Notes: generated from the sequence alone by a model not told the origin. DNA of 64,000 nucleotides from Streptomyces changanensis (GCF_024600715.1 NZ_CP102332.1:2914001-2978000), one strand, 5' to 3'. Shown: positions 1 to 8,933, counted from the first letter of the stretch. Numbers and translations are program-made.

Positions 1-1
1 G

Positions 2-337
2 ATCGTCAACGTCTCCACCCTCAACACCAGCCGCCCGGGACGGGGCATCGCCCCGTACATGATGAGCAAGGGCGCGCTGGAGCAGCTCACGGCGGCGGCC
101 GCCCAGGAGCTGGGCCCACGCGGGATCACCGTCAACACCGTGTCGCCGGGCGCCACGGACACCGACCTCCTGCGCGGCACGAACCCGCCGGAGGCGCTGG
201 ACATGGCCGTCGGCCTGACCCCGCTGGGCCGCCTGGGCGAACCGGCCGACATCGCGGCGGTGGTCGCCTTCCTCGCGGGCCCGGACGGGGGGTGGGTCAC
301 GGGGCAGAACATCCGGGCCACGGGCGGCCTGGGCTGA
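2..337 (+). CDS. SDR family oxidoreductase, C-terminal part (cut by window start)
   Basis: This is the last 111 residues of a short-chain dehydrogenase/reductase; the N-terminal Rossmann half lies outside the window. The visible part opens with the core strand IVNVST carrying the family's catalytic serine region, followed by the catalytic Tyr-x-x-x-Lys in YMMSK. Then comes the conserved ITVNTVSPGATDTD segment and the C-terminal GGW-x-TGQ-x-I-x-x-x-GG signature that closes the NAD(P)-binding fold. The family uses NAD(P)H to reduce or oxidise carbonyl/hydroxyl substrates in the cytoplasm. The substrate cannot be deduced. The frame is open from the first bases, so the start codon is upstream of the window. 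Confidence 0.93.
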   Translation: MVNVSTLNTSRPGRGIAPYMMSKGALEQLTAAAAQELGPRGITVNTVSPGATDTDLLRGTNPPEALDMAVGLTPLGRLGEPADIAAVVAFLAGPDGGWVTGQNIRATGGLG

Positions 338-405
338 CCCCACGGGCCCGCCACCCCGCGGGGCCCGGACCGACGCCACGGGTGCCGGGCGCCGGCACGC
401 GGGCG

Positions 406-505
406 CGACACGCGGGGCACGGGCCACGACACGCGGGGCACGGACACGTGGCCCGGCCCCCGACCCGCCCTCGGCCGCCGACCCCCGGCCCCCGGCCCCC
501 GGCTC
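406..505. repeat. Short GC-rich direct repeats after the SDR gene
   Basis: A 17-bp unit (cgacacgcggggcacgg) occurs at 406-422 and again at 427-443. It is followed near 480-502 by three runs of the heptamer cccccgg. The repeats fill the convergent space between the SDR gene and the pentapeptide gene. No promoter or terminator hairpin is obvious here. Confidence 0.6.
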
Positions 506-1097
506 ACCCCACCCGGAAGCCGAGCGCCATGGCGAGCACCGCGGCCTGCTCCAGGTCGACGCGGGCACCCGCGGCCCGCGCCGTCCTGGGGTCGAGCGAC
601 GACAGGTCACTGCCGCGCAGGTCGGCCCGGTCGAGGCGGACGTCGCGCCAGCGGGCGCCGGACAGGTCGCAGCGGGTGACCACGGCCTCCTCCAGGCGGA
701 CGTCCGTGAGGTCGGCCTCGCGCAGGCGCACGCCGTCCAGTTCGGCCTTGCGCAGGTCGGCACCGGCCAGCTCCGCGAACGACCAGTCGCCGCCGTCGAC
801 GGTGAGGAGGGCGAACGTCGACCCGGGGAACCGGCTGCCCACCAGCTTGCACCGCTCGAAGCGCGTGTCGAGGAACACGCACCGGCGGAAGGCGCAGTTG
901 GTGAACGCCGACCCGGAGTGGCGGGAGGCGTTGAACCGCACCCCGGCGAAGACGCACCCGTCGAAGGAGGCCCCCTCGCTCGCCCCTTCCGTCCCGTCGA
1001 CGTCGAGGAAGGTGCACCCTTCGAACGCGTCGCCCGTGTCCAGTTCCCGCCCGTACCAGTCCTCGCCCCGCACGACGAGGTCACGTGTGATCGCCAT
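504..1097 (-). CDS. Pentapeptide repeat protein
   Basis: A 197-residue protein built of pentapeptide repeats of the A(D/N)Lxx type. It shows runs such as AGADLRKAELDGVRLREADL and DRADLRGSDLSSLD, together with F/C-rich N-terminal units (FEGCTF, FDGCVF, FTNCAF). Such repeats form a right-handed quadrilateral beta-helix. Some members (Qnr, MfpA) mimic DNA and bind gyrase, but most actinobacterial members have no known role. The start chosen is the ATG at 1097; an upstream GTG/ATG extension is Gly/Pro-rich and has no support. It is transcribed divergently from afsR. A topoisomerase-protection role would be speculation. Confidence 0.85.
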   Translation of the reverse strand: MAITRDLVVRGEDWYGRELDTGDAFEGCTFLDVDGTEGASEGASFDGCVFAGVRFNASRHSGSAFTNCAFRRCVFLDTRFERCKLVGSRFPGSTFALLTVDGGDWSFAELAGADLRKAELDGVRLREADLTDVRLEEAVVTRCDLSGARWRDVRLDRADLRGSDLSSLDPRTARAAGARVDLEQAAVLAMALGFRVG

Positions 1098-1249
1098 GGC
1101 CCGATCCAACCCCGTCCCGCCGCCACCCCCGCCACCCGGCACGCCCCCGCACGGCGACACACCCCCGGTAGGGCACCACTTCCCGCCACTTGCAACGGAT
1201 CTGACGTGGCGTCACTTGTGTGCGCCCCGTCGGGTCGTGTCACGACCTT

Positions 1250-1263
1250 GTGCGCAGCGTCAC
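1250..1263. promoter_or_regulatory. Candidate Crp-type site upstream of afsR
   Basis: GTG-CGCAGC-GTCAC fits the GTG-N6-GNCAC consensus I recall for Streptomyces Crp. It lies about 75 bp before the afsR start, in a stretch with further GTCAC words (near 1211 and 1238). The match is visible; regulation is inferred. Confidence 0.35.
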
Positions 1264-1336
1264 CCGATGCTGACGCATCCGCCATGAACAAGGCAGACTG
1301 TCAGCGGCGATACCAGCGGTACGGGCAGGGGGAGCT

Positions 1337-4300
1337 ATGGACCGTGACTACGGGCCGCGAGTGCCGGAGCAGCGTGTTCCACGGCAGGCGCAGGTACCGG
1401 GCGGTCGGGCACCGGTCGGCGACCGACCCCCCGGCGGCCACGGAACGGTCCCGGGAGGCGGGCCGGCGGGTCGCGCCGCCCTGCGCTTCGGGGTGCTCGG
1501 ACCGGTGCGCGCCTGGCGCGAAGGCGAGCCGCTGCCGTCCGGTTCGCCGCAGCAGCGCGCCCTGCTCGCGGCCCTGCTGCTGCGCGACGGGCGGACGGCG
1601 ACCGCCGCCGAGCTGATCGACGCGATCTGGGGCGACGAACCGCCCTCACAGGCGCTCGCCGCCGTCCGCACCTACGCCTCCCGGCTGCGCAAGGTCCTCC
1701 CCCCGGACGTCCTCGTCAGCGAGTCCGGCGGGTACGCGATCCGCGGCGCGGGCGACGCGCTCGACCTGAACGTGGCCCAGGAGCTGGCCGCGGAGGCGGA
1801 GAAGGCCCGTGTCGCCGGCGACCGCGCCCAGGCCGTCGCGCTGATCGACAAGGCGCTCGGGCTGTGGGACGGCGAACCCCTGGCGTCCGTGCCCGGCCCG
1901 TACGCGGAGACGCAGCGCGCCCGGCTGGAGGAGTGGCGGCTCCAGCTCGTGGAGACCCGCCTCGACCTGGACCTGGAGTGCGGCCACCACGCCGAGGCCG
2001 TCTCCGAGCTGACCGCGCTGACGGCCGCGCACCCGCTGCGCGAGCGGCTGCGGGAGCTGCTCATGCTGGCCCTGTACCGCAGCGGCCGGCAGGCCGAGGC
2101 GCTCGCCGTGTACGCGGACACCCGCCGTCTCCTCGCCGACGAGCTCGGCGTCGACCCCCGCCCGGAGCTGTCCCGTCTCCAGCAGCGGATCCTCCAGGCC
2201 GACAGCGAGCTGGACCGGCCGGTCGAGGAGGCCGCGCCGGGCACGGCGGCCGTGGCCCGTCCCGCGCAGCTCCCGGCGACGGTCCCCGACTTCACCGGCC
2301 GGGTCCCCTTCGTACGGGAACTGGGCGACCTGCTGGTCACCTCCGAGGGCTCGGTGATGGCCGTGTCGGCGCTCGCCGGGATCGGCGGCGTCGGCAAGAC
2401 GACCCTCGCCGTCCACGTGGCGCACCAGGCGCGGCCGCACTTCCCGGACGGGCAGCTGTACGTCGACCTGATGGGCGCCGGGTCCCGCGCGGCGGAGCCG
2501 GAGACGGTGCTCGGCTCGTTCCTGCGCGCGCTCGGCACCCCGGACGCGCAGGTCCCCGAGACGCTTCAGGAGCGGGCGGCGCTCTACCGGTCGACGCTGG
2601 CGGGCCGGCGCGTCCTGGTCCTGCTCGACAACGCCCGTGACGCCGCCCAGGTGCGGCCGCTGCTGCCCGGCAGCGAGGGGTGCGCGGCGCTGGTGACCAG
2701 CCGGATCCGGATGGTCGACCTGGCGGGGGCGCACCTGGTCGACCTGGACGTGATGTCGCCGGACGAGGCGCTGCAGCTGTTCACCCGGATCGTGGGCGCC
2801 GAGCGGGTGCGGGCGGAGCGGGAGGCCGCCCTGGACGTGGTCGCGGCGTGCGGCTTCCTGCCGCTGGCCATCCGCATCGCGGCGTCCCGGCTGGCCGCCC
2901 GCCGCACGTGGACGGTCTCGGTGCTGGCGGCGAAGCTCGCCGACGAGCGGCGCCGGCTGGACGAGCTCCAGGCGGGCGACCTGGCCGTGAAGGCCACCTT
3001 CGAACTGGGCTACACGCACCTGGAGCCCGCGCAGGCCCGCGCCTTCCGGCTGCTCGGCCTCGCCGACGGGCCGGACATCTCGCTCGCCGCGGCCGCCGCC
3101 GCCCTCGACCTGCCGCTGCAGGAGACCGAGGACCTCATCGAGACGCTCGTGGACACCTCGCTCGTCGAGTCGGCGGCCCCGGGCCGCTACCGGTACCACG
3201 ACCTCGTCCGCCTCTACGCCCGCGCCTGCGCCGAGCGCGACGAGCAGCCCCCGGCGGAGCGCGAGGCGGCCATGTCGCGGCTGCTCGACTTCTACCTGGC
3301 GACCGCCGCCCGCGTGTACGCCATCGAACGGCCCGGCGACCGGCTCGTCGACCACCTCGAACCCACCACGTACGAGGGCCTGTCCTTCACCGACCGGCAC
3401 ACCGCGCAGGACTGGCTGTACCGCGAGGCGAACTGCGTCCTCGCCTGCGTCCGCCAGGCGACCGCGGGCGGGGCGCCGGCCAGCCGCCTGCGGCGCGCGG
3501 TGGACCTGCTGTGGGCGGCGAAGGACCTCACCGAGTCCGGGGCGAACTCCAAGCAGTACGAGTCGGCGGCGCTCGCCGCGCGGGAGGCCGCGCACGCCGC
3601 CGGCGACGCCCGCACGGAGGCGCGGGCGCGGACGACGCTGAGCAACGTCCACCTGGTGGCGGGCCGGTACGACCAGGCGGACCGGGAGGCACGCGCCGCC
3701 CGCGAGCTCGCGGTGGCCGCGGGCGACGCCGCGCCGGTCTACTGGGCGGACAACGACCGCGGGATCATCGCCATCGTCCAGGGGCGCCACCAGGACGCCG
3801 AGGAGCACCTGGTCCGGGCGACGGAGGGGTCGCGGGAGGTCGGCAACCTCTCCAGCGTCGCCACCGCCCTGTGCAACCTCTCCCGGGTGCACCTCCTCAC
3901 CGGCCGCCCCACCAGCGCCATCGACCTGGCGCGGCAGGGCATCGAGCTCTACGACCGGCTGGGCCTGACGCTGCGCCTGGCCAACGGCCGGTACGCGCTC
4001 GGCGTCGCCCTCACCCACGCGGACCGGCACGCGGAGGCGCTGGAGGAGTTCGCCGAGGCGCTGCGGATCTTCGCGAAGAACCGGCAGCGGCTGTGGGAGG
4101 GCGCCACCCACTTCCGCATCGCCGAGGCGCAGTTGCGGTCGCGGCGGCCCGCGCACGCCGCGCAGCACGCCGAACAGGCCCTGGCGCTCGGCTGCATCGG
4201 CGGCGACCAGATGCGCGGCCACACCCTGACCCTGCTCGGCAAGGCCCTGCGGGCGCTGGGGCAGAGCGACCGTTCCCGCGCCTGCCTGGTGGAGGCGCTC

Positions 4301-4372
4301 TCCCTGTACGAGGAGCTGGGGGCGCAGGAGGCGGCCGGCGTCCGGGCCCTGCTGACCCCCTCGGCGGCCTGA
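1337..4372 (+). CDS. afsR: AfsR, SARP-type global regulator with NB-ARC and TPR domains
   Basis: A 1011-residue transcriptional activator that integrates Ser/Thr-kinase signals and switches on afsS, and thereby secondary metabolism. Domains in order are: a variable Pro/Gly-rich leader (1-48); an OmpR-like winged helix (about 49-140); a bacterial transcriptional activation domain (about 146-300); an NB-ARC ATPase with Walker A GIGGVGKTT (about residue 350) and Walker B RRVLVLLDNA; and C-terminal TPRs (about 720-1000). The size is close to the 993 residues known for S. coelicolor AfsR. The start ATG follows GGGGGAG at a normal distance. afsS lies directly downstream and afsK nearby on the other strand, as in S. 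coelicolor. In the family, phosphorylation by AfsK raises DNA affinity. Confidence 0.96.
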   Translation: MDRDYGPRVPEQRVPRQAQVPGGRAPVGDRPPGGHGTVPGGGPAGRAALRFGVLGPVRAWREGEPLPSGSPQQRALLAALLLRDGRTATAAELIDAIWGDEPPSQALAAVRTYASRLRKVLPPDVLVSESGGYAIRGAGDALDLNVAQELAAEAEKARVAGDRAQAVALIDKALGLWDGEPLASVPGPYAETQRARLEEWRLQLVETRLDLDLECGHHAEAVSELTALTAAHPLRERLRELLMLALYRSGRQAEALAVYADTRRLLADELGVDPRPELSRLQQRILQADSELDRPVEEAAPGTAAVARPAQLPATVPDFTGRVPFVRELGDLLVTSEGSVMAVSALAGIGGVGKTTLAVHVAHQARPHFPDGQLYVDLMGAGSRAAEPETVLGSFLRALGTPDAQVPETLQERAALYRSTLAGRRVLVLLDNARDAAQVRPLLPGSEGCAALVTSRIRMVDLAGAHLVDLDVMSPDEALQLFTRIVGAERVRAEREAALDVVAACGFLPLAIRIAASRLAARRTWTVSVLAAKLADERRRLDELQAGDLAVKATFELGYTHLEPAQARAFRLLGLADGPDISLAAAAAALDLPLQETEDLIETLVDTSLVESAAPGRYRYHDLVRLYARACAERDEQPPAEREAAMSRLLDFYLATAARVYAIERPGDRLVDHLEPTTYEGLSFTDRHTAQDWLYREANCVLACVRQATAGGAPASRLRRAVDLLWAAKDLTESGANSKQYESAALAAREAAHAAGDARTEARARTTLSNVHLVAGRYDQADREARAARELAVAAGDAAPVYWADNDRGIIAIVQGRHQDAEEHLVRATEGSREVGNLSSVATALCNLSRVHLLTGRPTSAIDLARQGIELYDRLGLTLRLANGRYALGVALTHADRHAEALEEFAEALRIFAKNRQRLWEGATHFRIAEAQLRSRRPAHAAQHAEQALALGCIGGDQMRGHTLTLLGKALRALGQSDRSRACLVEALSLYEELGAQEAAGVRALLTPSAA

Positions 4373-4416
4373 CGGACCGGGCGGTCCCACGAGCGGGCGG
4401 AGGCCCCGGACCGGGG

Positions 4417-4433
4417 CGTTCAGCATTCGTTTA
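4417..4433 (+). promoter_or_regulatory. AfsR-type operator and afsS promoter region
   Basis: Two direct repeats, CGTTCA (4417-4422) and CGTTTA (4428-4433), are spaced exactly 11 bp start to start. This is the spacing typical of SARP activators, which bind one face of the helix next to -35. They lie between afsR and afsS. A -10 element would be expected around 4442-4455 (ctctactgg), but the hexamer is not clear-cut. The binding assignment is inferred from the family and from gene order. Confidence 0.65.
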
Positions 4434-4599
4434 TGCGGAACCGGCACTCTACTGGTGAACGGTCCGTCGCGTCGGGGGGCAGGCGGGCCGATCGGCGCTC
4501 ACCGTCTAGGGTGAGCGGTCCTGAGCGCCCGTTCGGCGGCCATCGGGGGAGTCGCCGAACGGGTGTGGCCGATCACACCGCACCACCAAGGGGGAAACG

Positions 4600-4821
4600 A
4601 TGAGCGAGAAGAACGAAGAGATCATCGCGGCGATGGACAACCACGTCCCCGCCCCGCCCCGCGAGGGCCTGGTCACGATGGACAACCACGTGCCCGCCCC
4701 GCCGCGGGACGGCGTGGCCGTCGAGGAGATCCTGACCACGATGGACAACCACGTCCCCGCCCCGCCGCGGGACACCTTCGTGACCATGGACAACCACGTG
4801 CCGGCGCCGCCGGTCAAGTAA
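4600..4821 (+). CDS. afsS: AfsS, small sigma-like activator of antibiotic production
   Basis: A 73-residue protein made almost only of repeats. The nonamer MDNHVPAPP occurs four times, at residues 12-20, 27-35, 48-56 and 63-71 (spacing 15, 21, 15). The T/A-M-D-N-H-x-P-x-P repeat identifies AfsS (AfsR2), the transcriptional target of AfsR that stimulates pigmented antibiotic pathways by a mechanism still not understood. The ATG follows AGGGGGAAACG. The S. coelicolor protein is, as I recall, 63 residues, so this one is somewhat longer. A SARP-type operator sits in front and a strong terminator hairpin behind. Confidence 0.93.
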   Translation: MSEKNEEIIAAMDNHVPAPPREGLVTMDNHVPAPPRDGVAVEEILTTMDNHVPAPPRDTFVTMDNHVPAPPVK

Positions 4822-4882
4822 GCCCACACACACGGGGGTGCGGCCGCGGCGGCGCGGAGGGGGAGCCGTCGCGGCCGCTGCG

Positions 4883-4923
4883 CGTCCCCGGGCCCGGTCG
4901 GATGCCGACCGGACCCGGGGACG
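4883..4923. terminator. Bidirectional terminator between afsS and the secreted Ser/Gly protein
   Basis: An 18-bp stem with one C-A mismatch (cgtccccggg c ccggtcgg paired with ccgaccgg a cccggggacg) and a 3-nt loop. It is placed between the convergent ends of afsS (4821) and the minus-strand gene ending at 4948. There is no U-tract, as is common in Streptomyces. Confidence 0.8.
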
Positions 4924-4947
4924 TCGCCGTTCCCGGGCCGGGGCGGG

Positions 4948-5457
4948 TCAGCCGACGGTGCGGGAGGCGCTCGTCACGACGCACTGGGTGTACTCGGACC
5001 CGGTGCCGCCGCCCGTGTAGGCCGTGGTGGCCTCGGTGGTCCGGGATCCGTTCGCCGGGACCGCGACATCGTCGACCCGCGCGGCGGCGTAGGGGGCGGC
5101 CTTCCCGGCGCCGCCCTTGAACCGGACGGTCGCGTCGTAGGTGTGGCCGACCGTGCCGTCGTTGGTGATCGTCAGCCGGGCGACGAGGTTCTTGCCGGAC
5201 GCGTCGAGCTTGCACTCGTCGATCCGGATGTCCCGCATGGCCTGGTCGCCGGAGGAGCCGCCGCCGGAGACCGAGCCGCCCGAGGTGCCGTTGCCGTTGT
5301 CGTTGTCGTGGCTGCCGCCACTGCTCGACCCGCCGCTGGAGCTGCTGGAGCCGGAGCCGGAACCGTCGCAGCTGCCGCCGCCGGAGCCGCGGGCACCGGT
5401 CAGGGCGACCAGGACGACACCGCAGACCGCGACCGCCCGAACGTGACGCATCTTCAT
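4948..5457 (-). CDS. Secreted Ser/Gly-rich protein with C-terminal beta domain
   Basis: A 169-residue exported protein. Residues 1-22 form a Sec signal (MKMRHVRAVAVCGVVLVALT). A flexible Ser/Gly/Asn linker of about 45 residues follows, then a C-terminal domain of about 95 residues (from RDIRIDECKLD) with alternating hydrophobic strands resembling FxLYD-type extracellular beta-sandwiches. Two cysteines of the domain could pair. The signal ends LTGA where lipoproteins have LTGC/LTAC, so a lipid anchor seems lost and the protein is probably released by signal peptidase I. The ATG has GGGGG upstream. Function is unknown. It is convergent with afsS. Confidence 0.8.
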   Translation of the reverse strand: MKMRHVRAVAVCGVVLVALTGARGSGGGSCDGSGSGSSSSSGGSSSGGSHDNDNGNGTSGGSVSGGGSSGDQAMRDIRIDECKLDASGKNLVARLTITNDGTVGHTYDATVRFKGGAGKAAPYAAARVDDVAVPANGSRTTEATTAYTGGGTGSEYTQCVVTSASRTVG

Positions 5458-5631
5458 GTTTCAACCCCCGTCGAAAGTGGAATACTGCGGCCCTCATATT
5501 GACGAGCGCACGTCACCCTAGCAGCGGGGTGGAGGACGCCATGCCGCCGTCGCGGGGTTCCCCGCGCGGCTGTCGGGTACTCGGCCGCCGACCGGACTCC
5601 GTCCGGCAACACGAGCCGAAGGAGGCCGACG

Positions 5632-6318
5632 ATGATCCGTAACGTGATCGGCGCCGTACTCGCCGTCGTGGGCGCGGCCGCCGCCGTGTGGAGCCCGTTC
5701 CGGATCTGGTACGACGGGCGCCTGGGCCGGCACTACCGGATCGACGACGTCGTCGGCGGCATCACACCCGAGACCGCGGGGCTGTGGACGTCGCTGTGGA
5801 TCGCCATGGCGTTCGCGGCGCTGGTGGCCCTGGCGGGTGTCGTGCTGCGCTCCCGGCTCGCCGTGGCGCTGGCCGGGGTGATCGTGCTGGGGTTCTCCGT
5901 GCTGTGGATGGTCCGCCAGGGCCAGGCCGCCGGCAGCCTCACCGCGTCCGGTGACGAGACGCGGGGCCTCGGCTCGGGTCTCGGGCTGGCACTGGCCGGC
6001 GGGGTGTTGCTGCTGCTGGCCGCCGCGCTGATGGCGGGCCGGCGGAAGCGGCACGCGGCGCCCGCGGGCCGGCGCTCCGACGCGTCGTACCCGACGCTGG
6101 ACGACCCGCACCACCGTCACGACCACCACGGCCACGATGACCGGCACCACGACGACCAGCGCGGCTACGGGGACCAGCACTACGACGACCAGCGCGGCTA
6201 CGGGGAGCAGCACTACGACGACCAGCGCGGCTACGGCGACCCCGACCACCGCGACCAGGGGGGCTACCGCAACCCCCAGGAAACCCGCGATTACCCCCAC
6301 CCGGACGACCGCCGCTGA
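5632..6318 (+). CDS. Membrane protein with Gly/Tyr/His/Asp-rich repeat tail
   Basis: A 228-residue protein. Residues 1-140 hold three to four hydrophobic segments (about 5-22, 50-70, 75-95, 115-137). The rest is a hydrophilic cytoplasmic tail rich in His, Asp, Gln, Gly and Tyr, with an 11-residue unit DDQRGYGDQHY repeated about three times (residues 171-205). The start ATG follows a near-perfect GAAGGAGG. It resembles small membrane proteins that sit beside afsK in streptomycetes. No enzymatic motif is visible. The tail looks like a low-complexity interaction region, and its DNA is a minisatellite. Confidence 0.85.
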   Translation: MIRNVIGAVLAVVGAAAAVWSPFRIWYDGRLGRHYRIDDVVGGITPETAGLWTSLWIAMAFAALVALAGVVLRSRLAVALAGVIVLGFSVLWMVRQGQAAGSLTASGDETRGLGSGLGLALAGGVLLLLAAALMAGRRKRHAAPAGRRSDASYPTLDDPHHRHDHHGHDDRHHDDQRGYGDQHYDDQRGYGEQHYDDQRGYGDPDHRDQGGYRNPQETRDYPHPDDRR

Positions 6319-6461
6319 CCACCCCACCGACCACCCGCCGCGGGCACCGCCGCCCCCGGCCGTGAGGCTCATGCCGGCGGTCGACCCCGCGGATGCGGGT
6401 GGCCGCCCCCCCCGGAAGCAGGGCACGGCACCGCCAAGGGGCGGACCACCGGCGTACCGGC

Positions 6462-8933
6462 CTACCGGGCCGCGGCCCGCCCCGTGGCGGTCCCCTTCAC
6501 CGCGTCCAGCGCGTAGACGCACCGGTCCTTGCTGCACGCGTACACGACCCCGGCCCGCGCCACGGGCGACCCGGTGATCTCGCCGCCGGTGGTGAGCTTC
6601 CAGCGGAGCTGCCCGCCCGCGGCGTCCAGGGTGTACAGGACGTGGTCGGCGGAGCCGAAGTGCAGGCGCCCGTCCGCCACGACGGGCGCGCCGACGATCT
6701 CGCCGCCGGCCGCGAACCGCCACTTCGGGGTGCCGGTGACCGCGTCGAGCGTGTACAGGGCGCTGCCGCTGCCGACGTGGACGTTGCCGTCGGCGACGAG
6801 CACCGGCTCGATCGACTGGCGCGTCTCCGTCGCGATGCGCCACCGGTCCTTGCCGGTCGCGGCGTCGAGGGCGTACACGGTGCCGAGGTGGTCGGCGAGG
6901 TACACGCCGCCGCCGGTCACCGCGGGCCCGGGGGCGAAGGCGGGCGCGGAGAGGAACACCGCGGGCGCCTCGAAGTGCCAGCGGACGCGGCCGGACATGA
7001 CGTCGACGGACAGGACGCGCGTGCCGGCGGCGACGTACACGTAGCCGTCCTCCGCCGGGGTGACGCGGACGGGCACGCCGCCGCACGAGGCGGCGTCGCC
7101 GATGGGGTACGACCAGCGCTCGGTGCCCGTGCGGGCGTCGAGGGCGCGCAGCCGGGCGTCGTGCCAGACGTACACGGTGTCGCCGTGCACGGCGGGCCCG
7201 GCCTCCGGCGTCTCGAAGTCGGTCTGGGCGCCGGAGAGCTCCCACAGCCGGGCACCGTTGGACGCCTCCCAGCCCTGGACGCCGCCGCCGCGCGTGCCGG
7301 TGACGACCGTGCCGCGGTCGACCTTGAGCGAGTACACCCACGCGTCGGTCTGGAGCCGCCACAGCTCGCCCGCGTCGTGGGCGCCGAGCGCGTAGAGGGT
7401 GGGGCCGTCCGAGGCGTGGATGCGGCCGGCGGCGACCGCCATGGACCAGGCGACGTCGCGGGTCTTGAACTGGCGGCGGCCGGTGGCCACGTCGAGGGCG
7501 TGGACCTCGAAGGACGTCACGTACAGGAGGTCGCCGTCGACGACGGGCGTGCCCCACACGTCGTTCGACATGCGGAACCGCCAGGGCCGCCAGTGGCCGG
7601 GCGTGGCGACGGCCGGTCCGCCGTCGGTGGCGCCGCCCTGGCCGGGCACCGCGCCGCCGGGGCCCGGCAGGGGGCGGCCGGTGGGCGGCGGCGGGGCGCC
7701 GTCGCCGGTGAGCCCGGCGGGCGGGCGGATCCAGCCGGTCGCGGGGCCGGCGGGGTCGTGGGCGGCGCGGGCGTCGGCGCGGCGGGGGCCGGGTCCGATG
7801 GGCACGCCGGAGCCGGGCAGCCGGACCGGCGCGGCGCCGGAGGGGGCCACCGCGTGGCCGGTGCGCGGGTCGGTGCCGCCGCGCCGGGCGGCGTCCCACT
7901 CCTGCCCGGGCGGGGGCGCGCCGGGTGCCCGGCCACCGGCGGGTCCCTGCGGCGGGGGGCCCTGGGGCCCCCGGCCCGCGGCCCCGTGGCCGGGGGGCGG
8001 GCCGGGCGGGACCGGCGGCGTGGGCGGGGGCGGCGGGGTGGGACGGCCGCCGCGCCGCTGCTCGATCATGGCGGTGGCGAGGGCGGGCAGCCACGCGGAG
8101 GCCGTGCCGCTGTCGTCGCCGCCGGCGAAGAGGTGCGGGGCCAGCTGTGCCTGGAGGTCGGCCGGGGTGGGTCGCAGCGCGGCGTCCATCTGCATGCACG
8201 ACTCGATGAGGGGGCGCAGCTCGTCGGGGAGCCCCTCGAGGTCGGGGCCCTCGCGCAACAGCATGAAGACCGTCTCGACGGGGTTCGCGCCGTGGAAGGG
8301 GGCGTGCCCGGTCGCGGCGAAGACGAGCGTGGAGCCGAGCGAGAAGACGTCGCTGGCGCCGGTGACGCTGCGCGAGTCGCGGGCCTGCTCGGGGGACATG
8401 TACGCGGGCGTCCCGACGGCGACGTTGGTCATCGTCAGCCGGGTGTTGGAGACGCCGGAGGCGATGCCGAAGTCGATGACGCGCGGTCCGTCCTCGACGA
8501 CGAGGACGTTCGACGGCTTGAGGTCGCGGTGGACGAGGCCCGCGCCGTGGATGGACTGGAGCGCCTCGGCGATCCCGGCGGCCAGCCAGCGCACGGCGGG
8601 CGCGGGCATCGGCCCGCACTCGTTGACGATCTCCTCCAGGGAGGGAGCGGGCACGTAGGCGGTCGCCAGCCACGGCACGGCGGCGCGCGGATCGGCGTCC
8701 ACGACGGCCGCGGTGTAGAAACCGGACACCGCCCGCGCGGCCTCGACCTCGCGGGTGAAGCGGACGCGGAACAGCTGGTCCTCGGCGAGTTCGGTCCGTA
8801 CGGTCTTGATCGCCACGCGGCGGCCCGACGCCGACCGCGCCAGATAGACCAGGCCCATCCCGCCGGCGCCGAGCCGGCCCAGCACCTCGAACGGGCCGAT
8901 CCGTCTCGGGTCGTGCTGCGTCAGCTGCTCCAC
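6462..8933 (-). CDS. afsK: AfsK, Ser/Thr protein kinase with PQQ-type beta-propeller
   Basis: An 823-residue Hanks-type kinase that phosphorylates AfsR and, in S. coelicolor, also affects polar growth. The kinase domain (about 12-275) shows the P-loop LGAGGMGLVY, ATP-binding AIK (Lys43), catalytic HRDLKPSN (Asp137), DFG (Asp154), and an activation loop with Thr164/167/169 before GTPAYMSPE. The autophosphorylated Thr168 reported for S. coelicolor falls in the same loop. A Pro/Gly/Ala-rich linker (about 280-450) leads to a C-terminal repeat region (about 450-815) with motifs such as LDAATGKDRWRI and YTLDAAGGQLRWKL, a PQQ/WD40-like propeller that may sense ligands. No transmembrane helix is obvious. 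The start was chosen to begin just before the kinase domain. Confidence 0.95.
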   Translation of the reverse strand: MEQLTQHDPRRIGPFEVLGRLGAGGMGLVYLARSASGRRVAIKTVRTELAEDQLFRVRFTREVEAARAVSGFYTAAVVDADPRAAVPWLATAYVPAPSLEEIVNECGPMPAPAVRWLAAGIAEALQSIHGAGLVHRDLKPSNVLVVEDGPRVIDFGIASGVSNTRLTMTNVAVGTPAYMSPEQARDSRSVTGASDVFSLGSTLVFAATGHAPFHGANPVETVFMLLREGPDLEGLPDELRPLIESCMQMDAALRPTPADLQAQLAPHLFAGGDDSGTASAWLPALATAMIEQRRGGRPTPPPPPTPPVPPGPPPGHGAAGRGPQGPPPQGPAGGRAPGAPPPGQEWDAARRGGTDPRTGHAVAPSGAAPVRLPGSGVPIGPGPRRADARAAHDPAGPATGWIRPPAGLTGDGAPPPPTGRPLPGPGGAVPGQGGATDGGPAVATPGHWRPWRFRMSNDVWGTPVVDGDLLYVTSFEVHALDVATGRRQFKTRDVAWSMAVAAGRIHASDGPTLYALGAHDAGELWRLQTDAWVYSLKVDRGTVVTGTRGGGVQGWEASNGARLWELSGAQTDFETPEAGPAVHGDTVYVWHDARLRALDARTGTERWSYPIGDAASCGGVPVRVTPAEDGYVYVAAGTRVLSVDVMSGRVRWHFEAPAVFLSAPAFAPGPAVTGGGVYLADHLGTVYALDAATGKDRWRIATETRQSIEPVLVADGNVHVGSGSALYTLDAVTGTPKWRFAAGGEIVGAPVVADGRLHFGSADHVLYTLDAAGGQLRWKLTTGGEITGSPVARAGVVYACSKDRCVYALDAVKGTATGRAAAR

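Noticed and set aside
292..1287. Plus-strand frame opposite the pentapeptide gene
   Set aside because: Arg/Pro/Ser-rich shadow; the minus strand carries clear pentapeptide repeats.
4507..4512. TAGGGT as an alternative afsS -10 box
   Set aside because: A good -10 hexamer, but no -35 lies 16-19 bp upstream. It may be a secondary promoter, so it was not listed as a feature.
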